From Nitrospira moscoviensis (GTDB taxonomy: Bacteria > Nitrospirota > Nitrospiria > Nitrospirales > Nitrospiraceae): a stretch of 64,000 bases of DNA. The notes under the pieces were generated by a model that had not been told where the DNA came from, did no database searches, and saw only the letters and a program-made list of their open reading frames with translations. The position numbers were made by a program, and so were the translations under genes. Below are positions 43,434 to 52,078 of the stretch, piece by piece (the stretch's first letter is position 1; each line of letters opens with the position of its first letter). The DNA lies in NCBI RefSeq assembly GCF_001273775.1, contig NZ_CP011801.1, positions 1,962,001 to 2,026,000 of the forward strand, written 5' to 3'.

Positions 43434-43829
43434 TTACCGGCCGGCCGCCACGGGCGTCTGTTGCTGCGCCGCCACTTCACGCCAGCCGTCGCGCAGGGTG
43501 GTCAGGCACCGCAGCGGACCGTCGAGATGCCGCGTGTTGTGGCGGGCGTTCGCCGCGACGAGTTCCGTGAGCATGTACTCGTAGAGCCGGCGCAGCGACC
43601 GGGCGATCTCCCCGCCCCGCTCGAAGTCCAGCACGCTGTTGAGCTCGCCGACGATCGAAATGGCGCGGCCCAGAAAGCGGCCCTTGTCTTGAAGATTGTT
43701 GGTTTCGATGCCGCGGCGCGCCAGCTCGATCGATTGAATGGCGGCGTCGTACAAGAGGACGACGATCTGCACGCCGGACGAGGTCATGATCTGGGTTTGC
43801 TGATACTGCCGCGTGTACGAGGTCAACAT
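43434..43829 (-). CDS. fliS: flagellin chaperone FliS
   Basis: A 131-aa cytosolic chaperone that keeps flagellin monomeric before export. It has the family pattern YTRQYQQTQIMTSSGVQIVV, LLYDAAIQSIELARRGIE, GRAISIVGELNSVLDFERGG and YEYMLTELVAANARHN. It lies 23 nt downstream of fliD. Confidence 0.93.
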   Translation of the reverse strand: MLTSYTRQYQQTQIMTSSGVQIVVLLYDAAIQSIELARRGIETNNLQDKGRFLGRAISIVGELNSVLDFERGGEIARSLRRLYEYMLTELVAANARHNTRHLDGPLRCLTTLRDGWREVAAQQQTPVAAGR

Positions 43830-43852
43830 GGTCCGTCCCTGGAGAGGGCCTC

Positions 43853-45250
43853 CTACTTCTTGATCGAACTGGTCGCCTGCAGGAATCCGATCTGGCTCTG
43901 CAACTGTCCGAGGAGCCCGTCGAGCGCGGCGTACTGGCGCCGCAGGCGCGCTTCATACTGTGCCAGGAGATCTTCCTTGCGGGCGATGTCGTCGGTCAGA
44001 TCGCCGATCTGATCCGTGAGACCGTTTTTCCGAAGCGTCAGCGATCCCGACGCCGTGTCGTCGAGCGCATCGACCGCGTCGACCAGGAGCTGGGCCACCC
44101 CGGTCACGCCGCTCTGTCGGGTGAAGAGCGTCTTGACGGCCGCATAGCTCGTACTGAACGCCGCATCGAGCTTCGCATCGTCGATCGTCATCGTGCCGTC
44201 CCGCTCCGTCTTGAAGCCGATTTGCCCGACCATGGTGAAGGTGCTTGCGCCCGAGACGCTGGTCGAGAGGGCGGCGCCGATTTGGCTCAGCACCCCGCGC
44301 ACGGTCGGTTCGTTGAAGAAGATGCCGCCCTTCTTCGTCGTGATGTCGTAGGTGTTCCGTTCATTGATGAACTTGACGACGTCGTTGTACGCCGTGGCGA
44401 GGGCTTTGATGTTCGCCTTCACCGCGGCGGCGTCCTGCGTGACGTTGACGGACACGGTCCCGGCTCCGGTGGTGTCCGTCAGGGTGAGCGTCACGCCCGC
44501 GATGGCGTCGGTGATCGTGTTGCCGTTCCGCTGGATGGTCACGGGATTGAGCGCCGGGTTCCCGACGACGATGATGGAGTCCTGGGCCGCCTGGAGCGTA
44601 TCGATGCCGCCGGTGCCGCTGGCGTTGAGGAAGTCCAGCGTCGTGTCGTCGGCCGTGACGGCGATGTCGTTCACGTCCCCGGTGCTCGTCGCCGTCAACA
44701 CCAGCCGATAGGCGGGCGCCGCATCGGTTCCCGTATTCACGATGGAGGCCGTGACGCCGGCCCCGAGATCGTTGATGCCGGACCGAAGATCTTCCAACGT
44801 GGCCGTGTCGCCGAGCGTGACCGTCTGTGTCGTTCCGCCGGCGACGGTGAAACTGAACGTGGCGGAGGAGCCGCTGACGATATCCGTCGTCGTCGAAGCC
44901 ACGGCTTTCGCCGCCTTGTTGGTGATCTGATGCGCCTGGGCCAGCTGCGTGACGCGGACGGTATAGGTGCCGGCCGTCGCCGTGGACGAGGCGGTCGCGC
45001 TCAAGACGGTGGCATCGCTCACGGATACGCTGGTCCGGTCGAAGAGGCTCGGCAGGCGCAGCGCGTCGGCCGCGCTCTGGAGCGCGATGAGCTTCGTGCT
45101 GAGGGTGGTGTAATCGGTGAACTTGGAATTGAGCGCGGCCTTCTTGTCGGTGAGGCGGTTGATCGGAAGGCGGGAGACCTTGACCATTTGGTCGACGACC
45201 TGGCCGAAGTCGAGCCCGTTCCCGAGCCCTCCAAAACTGACGGTCGGCAT
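43853..45250 (-). CDS. fliD: flagellar filament cap protein FliD
   Basis: A 465-aa filament cap. The N-terminus is VSFGGLGNGLDFGQVVDQMV and the C-terminus is a coiled coil (DLTDDIARKEDLLAQYEARL, QYAALDGLLGQLQSQIGFLQ). The middle is beta-rich and Thr-rich, the variable exposed part. The ATG at 45250 is used; a TTG one codon earlier is open. It is transcribed after flaG. Confidence 0.93.
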   Translation of the reverse strand: MPTVSFGGLGNGLDFGQVVDQMVKVSRLPINRLTDKKAALNSKFTDYTTLSTKLIALQSAADALRLPSLFDRTSVSVSDATVLSATASSTATAGTYTVRVTQLAQAHQITNKAAKAVASTTTDIVSGSSATFSFTVAGGTTQTVTLGDTATLEDLRSGINDLGAGVTASIVNTGTDAAPAYRLVLTATSTGDVNDIAVTADDTTLDFLNASGTGGIDTLQAAQDSIIVVGNPALNPVTIQRNGNTITDAIAGVTLTLTDTTGAGTVSVNVTQDAAAVKANIKALATAYNDVVKFINERNTYDITTKKGGIFFNEPTVRGVLSQIGAALSTSVSGASTFTMVGQIGFKTERDGTMTIDDAKLDAAFSTSYAAVKTLFTRQSGVTGVAQLLVDAVDALDDTASGSLTLRKNGLTDQIGDLTDDIARKEDLLAQYEARLRRQYAALDGLLGQLQSQIGFLQATSSIKK

Positions 45251-45268
45251 CAATACCCTTTCGTCCGA

Positions 45269-45634
45269 CTACGCCCGCTCTTGCAAGAGCAAGCCTTTCG
45301 AGCCGGAAAGGAATTTCTCCAGCTCCAGCAGCTCCTCGGGCGGAAACTGTCGGATCACCTCGCCGGACTCCTCCTTGATGATCTTGACGACGACTCGGTC
45401 GGTTTCGTCGTCGACTTCGATCTTCAGGCGGGGATCCGTCGAATCAAGCACCTCACTGACCTGCGCCACCGCCCGGTCGATCGCGGCGCGATCGACCGGC
45501 GCGGATGGGGTCTCTCCGGAATCAGGTTGCTTCCGTGCTGCCTGCGGCGGTCGCTTCGCCGCTGCGTCTGCCGGGTCACTCCCTCGGACGGGCGTGGTCA
45601 AGAGATCTGCCGTCGGCGCGATGGTACGAATCAT
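45269..45634 (-). CDS. flaG: FlaG-family flagellar protein
   Basis: A 121-aa protein. The variable Pro/Ala-rich first half is followed by the conserved FlaG domain, LKIEVDDETDRVVVKIIKEE, SGEVIRQFPPEELLELEKFL. FlaG influences filament length in other bacteria. GAGG lies before the ATG at 45634. It is separated from fliC by a 13-bp GC hairpin. Confidence 0.88.
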   Translation of the reverse strand: MIRTIAPTADLLTTPVRGSDPADAAAKRPPQAARKQPDSGETPSAPVDRAAIDRAVAQVSEVLDSTDPRLKIEVDDETDRVVVKIIKEESGEVIRQFPPEELLELEKFLSGSKGLLLQERA

Positions 45635-45660
45635 GGCAGCCTCCTTGTGAACCTACCGAG

Positions 45661-45691
45661 GCCGCGCGCGCTCTTCGAGAGCGCGCGCGGC
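45661..45691 (-). terminator. perfect GC hairpin between fliC and flaG (attenuator or mRNA-stabilising)
   Basis: GCCGCGCGCGCTC pairs perfectly with GAGCGCGCGCGGC around a 5-nt loop. No T-run follows on the minus strand, so full termination is doubtful; partial attenuation or 3'-end protection of the fliC mRNA is more likely. Confidence 0.65.
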
Positions 45692-45706
45692 GCCGGAAGA
45701 CCACGG

Positions 45707-46531
45707 TTACTGGAGTAACGCCAGGGCCTGCTGCGGCAAGGTGTTCGCCTGCGCGAGCACGGCGATACCCGTCTGCACGAGCACCTGGTTCTTGGTGAAC
45801 TGCGAGGTCTCATAGGCGATGTCCGCATCGCGGATCCGGGATTCGGCCGCGGTGAGGTTCTCGCTGGAGATCTCCAAGTTCGCGATCGTGGCTTCGAACC
45901 GGTTCTGCAATGATCCGTATTCGGCGCGGGCGGTGGCGACCGCGCTGATCGCGCTGTCGATGTTGCTCAACGCGCTTTGCGCGTTGGCCGACGTGGACAC
46001 GTTCACACTGCTGATGCCCAGTGCCGAGATGGTCAGCTGGTTCAAGTCCATCGTCAGAGTGTTCCCCGTGCCGCTCTTGAACCCGACCTGCATCGTGAAG
46101 CTGATGGTGGACCCGCTGGTCAGGGCCTGACCGTTGAATTCCGTGACCTGCGCGATGCGGTCGATTTCCGAGCGCAGCGCCAGGAACTCTTGATCGATGT
46201 AGGAGCGTTCGGTGGCTCCGACCGTGCCGCTGGACGACTGGGACGCGAGCTCACGGAGACGGCCGAGGAGATTGCCGATCGTCGAGGCCGCGCCGTCGGC
46301 GATCTGCGTCAAGCTGATGCCGTCGGACGAGTTCCGTACCGCCTGATTGATGCTGCGGATGTGCGCACGCAAGGTTTCGGACAAGCCGAGACCGGCGGCG
46401 TCGTCCGCGGCGCGGGTGATGCGCAGGCCGGACGACAGGCGCTCGACCGAGCGGCTGAGGCTGCCCGTGCTCACACCCAGGTTGCGCTGGGCCGAAATGG
46501 ACGCGGGATTGTTGTTGACGATAAGTGCCAT
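45707..46531 (-). CDS. fliC: flagellin
   Basis: A 274-aa filament subunit. The D0/D1 N-terminus is MALIVNNNPASISAQRNLGV...RLSSGLRITRAADDAAGLGL and the C-terminus is ADIAYETSQFTKNQVLVQTG...ANTLPQQALALLQ. There is almost no D2/D3 insert, so this is a minimal flagellin with a Ser/Thr-rich central part. A sigma-28 promoter lies 100-130 nt upstream and GGAGGAAGG just before the ATG. Confidence 0.95.
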   Translation of the reverse strand: MALIVNNNPASISAQRNLGVSTGSLSRSVERLSSGLRITRAADDAAGLGLSETLRAHIRSINQAVRNSSDGISLTQIADGAASTIGNLLGRLRELASQSSSGTVGATERSYIDQEFLALRSEIDRIAQVTEFNGQALTSGSTISFTMQVGFKSGTGNTLTMDLNQLTISALGISSVNVSTSANAQSALSNIDSAISAVATARAEYGSLQNRFEATIANLEISSENLTAAESRIRDADIAYETSQFTKNQVLVQTGIAVLAQANTLPQQALALLQ

Positions 46532-46633
46532 GGACCCTTCCTCCTTGATACCAGAACTGGATCAGCGTGCCGCGCTTCCGGCATCCGTGCAGAAGCGGTT
46601 GCCCCGCTCACACCTGTGAGCTGGTTGCTTGCC

Positions 46634-46660
46634 TTATCGGCTGGTCCAAGAGGGACTTGA
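46634..46660 (-). promoter_or_regulatory. sigma-28 (FliA)-type promoter of fliC
   Basis: Minus strand: -35 TCAAGTCC (46653-46660), 11-nt spacer, -10 GCCGATAA (46634-46641). The predicted 5' leader is about 95 nt. Spacing and -10 are perfect for FliA. Confidence 0.85.
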
Positions 46661-46720
46661 GCGCATCCACTATCGAGATCCGAGCAGGCCGAGCCGGCGC
46701 CAACGGACAGCAACCGATAC

Positions 46721-47248
46721 TCACGGACGCCCCCCCACCCGGGGAAGAATCTCGTATTCCAGCAGGTCGGCGATGCGGACCGTATCCCGGGCGGTACGCG
46801 CCTCCAGCAGTTGTCGGACCCAGGTGGACAGGCCGTCGGGTCCGTTCCCCGCCGCGCCGCGAGTCCCTTCGACCAACTCCAGATAATCGGCCAGCTTGCC
46901 CAGCCAGGCGTCCAAGGCGGAGAGGCCCGGCGGGCCGAACCGCAGCGGCGGGATCAGCGCGGTCCCTTCGGCGCGCAGGGTGTCGGCGTATTTTTCAAAA
47001 GAGGGTTGCGCCGCGCGCAGAATATCGCCCATCGATTGCGACTCGGCCGTCAGCCGCGCGAACCGCGCCGCCGGCTCAGAAAGAAACGCCTGGTCCAAAT
47101 CCCGATCGGTGATCGCACGGTGGTCGAGGCGCAGGGAGGTCACGATGCGCGATCTGGCGTGGGCCCGTTCGCTGATGTCCGCCAGCACCTCTCCAACCGT
47201 TGATGCCGAGCCGGCTTCCCACTGGTCCTGATCCAACGTGACGTGCAT
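46721..47248 (-). CDS. protein of unknown function upstream of fliC
   Basis: A 175-aa acidic, helical, cytoplasmic protein (VGEVLADISERAHARSRIVT, LRLDHRAITDRDLDQAFLSE, LDAWLGKLADYLELVEGTRG). No family was recognised. AGGAGAGAG lies upstream of the ATG. It stands between the last glycosyltransferase gene (23 nt) and the fliC promoter, so it may belong to the glycosylation operon or serve the filament, for example as a chaperone-like factor. Both are guesses. Confidence 0.7.
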   Translation of the reverse strand: MHVTLDQDQWEAGSASTVGEVLADISERAHARSRIVTSLRLDHRAITDRDLDQAFLSEPAARFARLTAESQSMGDILRAAQPSFEKYADTLRAEGTALIPPLRFGPPGLSALDAWLGKLADYLELVEGTRGAAGNGPDGLSTWVRQLLEARTARDTVRIADLLEYEILPRVGGRP

Positions 47249-47271
47249 AGTCTCTCTCCTCTGTATCCGAT

Positions 47272-48939
47272 TTATCCGATGACGGCCTGTGGCGAGCCCG
47301 TCATCATGCTGAGTCGCTTGGGTGCGCGCTGCGCCGTGGAAACGAGGCGAGAAACGGCCAGCGTCTCGTCGCGCCAGCGGCGATAGGCGTCGGCGTGATG
47401 CCGAGCCATCCGCACGAGCCCTTGCACATTGTCCTGGTGCAGGTCGCGAAGAAAGGTGGTCGTCAGGGGTCTGGTGATCCAGGCCGCCATGCCGGCATGG
47501 ACGGCCCGTTCGCGTTCCTGCGCCTGTTCATGCTGAAGGGATTGAATCGTGTGCGCGGACACCGGCATCTGGCCGGCCAGGCGCACGATGTGGTCCGCGC
47601 GGCGGCAGAGCCCTTCGAGCACCGGCAGCAAGGTCTCGGCATGCGCGGAAGCCGTGTCTGCATCCGGCGGCGATCCCGCCGGAGCCGGCCGCTTGCTGGG
47701 CCGTCCGCTGAAGCGCTCATACCAATAGCGGCGCCAGAAGGCCGCATACCAGGCGATGGTGGGATCTTCGCGGCCCGCCGCCAGATGGAATGCACCCAAC
47801 TGATCTTCGTCGACGTCCGAGCGATACAGTCGAAAGCCGGGAGCGACTGTCGGAGCCGGCCCTTTGCCCAGCACATGCCGCATGACATCCGAAACGGCGT
47901 CGATTGGAATCCGGTCCTTGCAGGCCTGATGCGGGCAGACTTGTTCGAAGCCGCAGGGCGCGCAGTCCAAATCCGGCTGCAGGACCCAATGGCCGGGGCC
48001 GTAGGGACCGGTCTCCTGAAAATCGACGTGGCCGACCGACAGATCGATCACCGGTGTCCGGACGCCGACGGCCAGATGCATCGGGCCCGTATCGTTCGTG
48101 AGGAGCAAGCGGCACTGCGCCAACAGAGCGACGAGCTGCGCCAGCGTCGTCCGCCCTGCCGCATTCCTCATGGCGTTCCTGCCGCCCCCCTCCCGATACA
48201 CCTGGATCACTTGTGCGATCGTCTCCTGTTCCGATGCCGAGCCGATGAACAGGATGCCGCCCGTCCATGCGGCGCTCAGCCTTGCCAAGGCCGCGCCGAA
48301 ATGCTGCGGCCGCCAGGCCTTCATCACGTCGCTTGCCCCCGCCTGCACCGCGATCCATTCGAGATGCGGCTGATCCGAACTCGATAAAAAGCGGCACGCC
48401 CAGTCCCCGCTCTCGGCCGGCGCCGTCACAGACAGCGGCGCGAACGAGCCGGGCCTGCTCCCGCCCATCGCGTAGACGTCCACGAGGTTGAAACGGTTGA
48501 TCCGGCGGATCTGGTGGATGTCGGTGAAATAGGCCATCCAGGGATTGTCGATGACCGTGCCGCCGTCCCAGGCGCTTCGCGCGCCGCGGATGTCGGGCGC
48601 GCCGACATACTCGGCCAGCAGCGCGCTGGGCCGGTTGAACGTCAGATTGATGATGCGGTCGTAGCGGCGCTCATGGAGATCGCGGGCCCAGGCCGCGACC
48701 TCTCGATACAGGGCGACGGCATCTTTGACGCAGGCGCGGCTCTCGTCGATCAACGCGTGGAAGTCATAGGCGACGACGTCGCGCAAGCCGTTCAGCATCG
48801 AGGCGACCGGAGTGAATTGCCGATCCACGATCAGATCCACCGCCGCGCCAGGCCATTCTTCTTGCAGCCGGGCCAGCAGCGTGCCCATCTGCACAAGATC
48901 CCCCATGCGCGTGATGTTGATGATCAGGACTTGCTTCAC
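47272..48939 (-). CDS. glycosyltransferase family 9 protein with C-terminal helical extension
   Basis: A 555-aa protein starting at GTG 48939. Residues 1 to about 360 have the heptosyltransferase fold: VLIINITRMGDLVQMGTLLA, IGSASEQETIAQ, and LLLTNDTGPMHLAVGVRTPV with the donor-binding loop. A four-Cys patch, CAPCGFEQVCPHQAC, resembles that of other family 9 members. The extra C-terminal part of about 190 residues is helical and of unknown role. It is next to fliC, so the substrate may be flagellin rather than LPS core. Confidence 0.85.
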   Translation of the reverse strand: MKQVLIINITRMGDLVQMGTLLARLQEEWPGAAVDLIVDRQFTPVASMLNGLRDVVAYDFHALIDESRACVKDAVALYREVAAWARDLHERRYDRIINLTFNRPSALLAEYVGAPDIRGARSAWDGGTVIDNPWMAYFTDIHQIRRINRFNLVDVYAMGGSRPGSFAPLSVTAPAESGDWACRFLSSSDQPHLEWIAVQAGASDVMKAWRPQHFGAALARLSAAWTGGILFIGSASEQETIAQVIQVYREGGGRNAMRNAAGRTTLAQLVALLAQCRLLLTNDTGPMHLAVGVRTPVIDLSVGHVDFQETGPYGPGHWVLQPDLDCAPCGFEQVCPHQACKDRIPIDAVSDVMRHVLGKGPAPTVAPGFRLYRSDVDEDQLGAFHLAAGREDPTIAWYAAFWRRYWYERFSGRPSKRPAPAGSPPDADTASAHAETLLPVLEGLCRRADHIVRLAGQMPVSAHTIQSLQHEQAQERERAVHAGMAAWITRPLTTTFLRDLHQDNVQGLVRMARHHADAYRRWRDETLAVSRLVSTAQRAPKRLSMMTGSPQAVIG

Positions 48940-48979
48940 GTTCTACCGATTTGTAATTGTTAATTGTAAATGTGGCATT

Positions 48980-50797
48980 TCACACCAGGTCGCGCGTTTC
49001 TGATCGATAACTATCCAACATGAGAATCAGCAGCTCCTCCCGCGCCAGTTCCCGTCCCGCGCCGTTCGCTCTGATCCCAGCCGCCACGTCTTTGAGCTCC
49101 ACTCGTTGATCGGATGGAAAGCGGCGCAGCAGCGTGGTCAGCTCAGGCGGTGAGTCGGCCCGCCGCGCCAGCGCGCCGGCGTTTCGATCTCCTCGCACCA
49201 TCGCGCCGATCCGATCCGGCTGCTGCATGCCAATCGCCGCCAGCAGGTCCTTCATACGATGCTCATAGGTATGGTGTGCCAGCACGCGGCGGCGCGCGGC
49301 GGCGGCGATTGCATGCCGCCCGGTTGCATCGGCCAGCCACGTGCGGATGAGCGGCGGCACCTGAGCGGCAGAGGTGAACCGGATCATTTCGTCCGAGGCG
49401 AAGAGATCGGGCAAGAGCGATCGGTCGTCGACGAGCTGGAAGGCGCCGCAGGCGGCCAATTCAAACGTCCGGGGATTGACGAAGTCGGCCTCCGGATCGA
49501 GCCCGTCGCCTGAGCAGGAATGGAGATTCAGATTGACGGCCGTGGCGTTGAAGACCTTGATACAGGTCTCGGTATCGATACGGGCGCCGCCGCGTTGAAG
49601 GACGGGTTTCACATCGTCCGCCCCCTCCCATTCATTCCCCCAGAGCTTGAACGACCAGTCTTTCGACAGCCATTCAGGCAGCAGCTTCCGCCGGTTGGCG
49701 TAACCCGCCCCGACGAAGGACACGTCCGCGCCGTACTCGTTCTGTTCGGACGGCGTGAGCGTGAGCGGCCGATGCTGGGCCGGATCGGCCGCCATCGGCA
49801 GATACTGGACCTGGCGCGCGCCGGCTCGCTTGAGCGCGTCGAAACATCCGGCTTGCTGGATCACGAACCAATAGTCGTAGCCGCCGGCAAGCTGCTGCCA
49901 ATAGGTGAGATGCCGATGGTTTTCGACGAACCACATCGCAGTGAGAAATTTCTTCTTGCGCAGATGTTCGAGGACCGACAGGTTCAACGGCGCCTGCGCG
50001 AGCGCCAGCACGAGATCCGGGGGATCTTCGGCGAGATGGGTGATGACGCCCAGGCTCAGCATGTCGGCAAACCGACCTTGCATCGTGAGCCGATGGCGCG
50101 GTTCGCGATAGGACCCGAACAGGTCGTAGCTGGCTCGATGCGGGCTTTGATCCAGCCAAGTGACCCGATGGCCCAGCGATTCCAGCGCCGTGACGACGTG
50201 GCGGGCGACCGGCAGCGAGCCGCCGTAAATCGGCCCGACGACGGCGACGTGGAGCTGCCCGCCCTGCCGGGCCGCGATGACCCGGCGAAGGCGTGCTTCC
50301 ATGTCGCCATGCGCCTCGGCGTGCAGGCGGGCCGCCGGCGCGTACGTCATAAAGCGGAGCGGAGCCGACTTCGCGGCCAATTGCTCCGCCATGGCTTCCG
50401 GCGTCCCCCAAATCCATTCGATCGCAGTGAACCAGGCGCCCATGGGCCTGACCGACGCGGCGTCTTTGAGCGCCGCCGCGTCCGGCACCACGACCGCCAA
50501 CCGTGATCCCGGCGATTTTATGGAGGCCAACGCTTCGACGTGATACAGCAATCCGACGCCGAGCACGACGCCGAGCTCGCCCTCTTTCCATTTGAGCAGC
50601 CGGGCTTCGGCCCAGGCCCGCGCTTCTTTGCGCGGATCGTATCCGCTGTGGACCCAATGTCCCCCCTGCGTGGCCGACGGGCTGCCCTCCTTCGACGCCA
50701 CGATCGTCAGGGACCCGCCGGCGCTGTCCTGCGTCGCTTGGACGAGGGCGGGATGGAGCTTGCGGAGGCTGTCGAGGTTCTGCGCCAGATAGTTCAT
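48980..50797 (-). CDS. CgeB-like glycosyltransferase
   Basis: A 605-aa protein. The N-terminal half (WVHSGYDPRKEARAWAEARL, LGVVLGVGLLYHVEALASIK) resembles a domain found in Maf-type motility accessory factors. The C-terminal half is a GT-B fold of CgeB/DUF3880 type (HVAVVGPIYGGSLPVARHVV, VNPRTFELAACGAFQLVDDR). The ATG at 50797 overlaps the upstream gene's stop by 4 nt. It is a candidate protein glycosyltransferase given its position in a flagellar locus. Confidence 0.8.
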   Translation of the reverse strand: MNYLAQNLDSLRKLHPALVQATQDSAGGSLTIVASKEGSPSATQGGHWVHSGYDPRKEARAWAEARLLKWKEGELGVVLGVGLLYHVEALASIKSPGSRLAVVVPDAAALKDAASVRPMGAWFTAIEWIWGTPEAMAEQLAAKSAPLRFMTYAPAARLHAEAHGDMEARLRRVIAARQGGQLHVAVVGPIYGGSLPVARHVVTALESLGHRVTWLDQSPHRASYDLFGSYREPRHRLTMQGRFADMLSLGVITHLAEDPPDLVLALAQAPLNLSVLEHLRKKKFLTAMWFVENHRHLTYWQQLAGGYDYWFVIQQAGCFDALKRAGARQVQYLPMAADPAQHRPLTLTPSEQNEYGADVSFVGAGYANRRKLLPEWLSKDWSFKLWGNEWEGADDVKPVLQRGGARIDTETCIKVFNATAVNLNLHSCSGDGLDPEADFVNPRTFELAACGAFQLVDDRSLLPDLFASDEMIRFTSAAQVPPLIRTWLADATGRHAIAAAARRRVLAHHTYEHRMKDLLAAIGMQQPDRIGAMVRGDRNAGALARRADSPPELTTLLRRFPSDQRVELKDVAAGIRANGAGRELAREELLILMLDSYRSETRDLV

Positions 50798-52056
50798 GAG
50801 TGCGCCGGCTCCAGCTCTCGCCATAGCGCCTCCCGTTCGCACGGCGGATCGGGCGGCCTCCCCGCTTCGGTGTAATAGGCGCCGAAGCGATCGCAATGGC
50901 TCTGCCAGACCGTCCAGCCGTCGGAAGCCTCGGCGGTTCTGCTGAGAACAGCGGCGATCGTTTCATCGACCGGCCAGCGAACGGGTGAAGCGTGATGCGT
51001 GAAGCGTGATGCGGCCGACAGATGTTCATTCGCTTCACGCTTCACGCATGACGCCTCACGCATGACGCATGACGCGTCGCGTTTCACGTCCTCGGCTTGC
51101 CACACCACGTGATGTATGCCGTACGGTCCCGTCTCGTGCACCCGCGCGCGGGCGAAATACCAGCCGATCACCGGCCGGCCCAGCGCCGCGGCGAGGTGCA
51201 AGGGGCCGGTGTCGGCGCCGATGATCCGATGACAGCGGGCCAACATCGCGGCAAGTTGCGTCAGCGACGTGCGGCCGGTGGCATCCCAAATCCGTCCCAG
51301 CACTGACGGCGGCAGAGGGGCCTGGATCTCCGCCGCCCGCTCCCGTTCCGTTCCCACCAGCACGACACGGCCCCGCGGCGCGGACGCGAGAAATGCGACG
51401 ATCCACTGGCGCCAAATTGCCGCCGGCACGAGCCGCTCTGTCTCCCCTGCTCCCACGATCAGCGCGATCCACGGAGCGCCCTGCTTGCCGATGCGGTCCA
51501 GATCGTCGGGCAACCGGACGTCCGGAGGGTCGAGCGTCACGACCCGTCCCGGCGGAGAGCAGCCGCAGAGCCCGCAGAACGCATCGGCCAAGTGGACGCG
51601 CTGTCCTGTTGCCCGTCGCGCCACATCTCGGACATAGGCGGCCCAGGGTGTCAACGTGCGGTCGAGAGGCCCATGCTCAAGCGGCCCCGTCACATCGTAT
51701 GCCAGCAAGGAAGCCGCCACGAGCGCCCGCGGGTGTTGATTGAGGACGTACGCGCAGTCGTACCGTTCCGGCGCCAGCGCCGCCAGCGCCGCTTCGACGT
51801 CCACGAGATGGTCGGGCCGCAGATCGTGCCCGGCCGCCTCGGCCCGCCGCCGCCAGGCCGCTCCGTCCCACTCCAGGACGTTCTCAATGCCGGGCAACAT
51901 TCGTCCTACTTCCGCCAGCTGCGATGGGCAAAGCAGATCCAGTTGCGTCTCCGGATGGCGGGCACGCAGCGCAGCAATCGCGGGAAGGCTCTGTACGAGA
52001 TCCCCTAAACGAGCCAGTTGTATGACGAGTGCGCGTGGCACGGTTCCTACTTCCAT
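50794..52056 (-). CDS. glycosyltransferase family 9 protein with repeat-encoded insert
   Basis: A 420-aa protein. ALVIQLARLGDLVQSLPAIA is the N-terminal Rossmann strand, and GADTGPLHLAAALGRPVIGW with ETGPYG is the donor site. Residues about 323-358 (KRDASCVMREASCVKREANE...) are encoded by a heptamer-repeat hairpin and interrupt the end of the transferase domain before the C-terminal segment WPVDETIAAVL. The frame is intact. A GTG five codons after the ATG is an alternative start. It overlaps the next gene by 4 nt. Confidence 0.85.
   Translation of the reverse strand: MEVGTVPRALVIQLARLGDLVQSLPAIAALRARHPETQLDLLCPSQLAEVGRMLPGIENVLEWDGAAWRRRAEAAGHDLRPDHLVDVEAALAALAPERYDCAYVLNQHPRALVAASLLAYDVTGPLEHGPLDRTLTPWAAYVRDVARRATGQRVHLADAFCGLCGCSPPGRVVTLDPPDVRLPDDLDRIGKQGAPWIALIVGAGETERLVPAAIWRQWIVAFLASAPRGRVVLVGTERERAAEIQAPLPPSVLGRIWDATGRTSLTQLAAMLARCHRIIGADTGPLHLAAALGRPVIGWYFARARVHETGPYGIHHVVWQAEDVKRDASCVMREASCVKREANEHLSAASRFTHHASPVRWPVDETIAAVLSRTAEASDGWTVWQSHCDRFGAYYTEAGRPPDPPCEREALWRELEPAHS
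50982..51089. repeat. heptamer-repeat hairpin translated inside a glycosyltransferase gene
   Basis: Left arm 50982-51011 (GTGAAGC/GTGATGC units) and right arm 51030-51089 (TTCACGC, ATGACGC, CTCACGC units), in opposite orientation. It is in frame with no stop across about 36 codons. Confidence 0.85.
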
Positions 52057-52078
52057 TCACCCTGAACGGTTCGGCACA

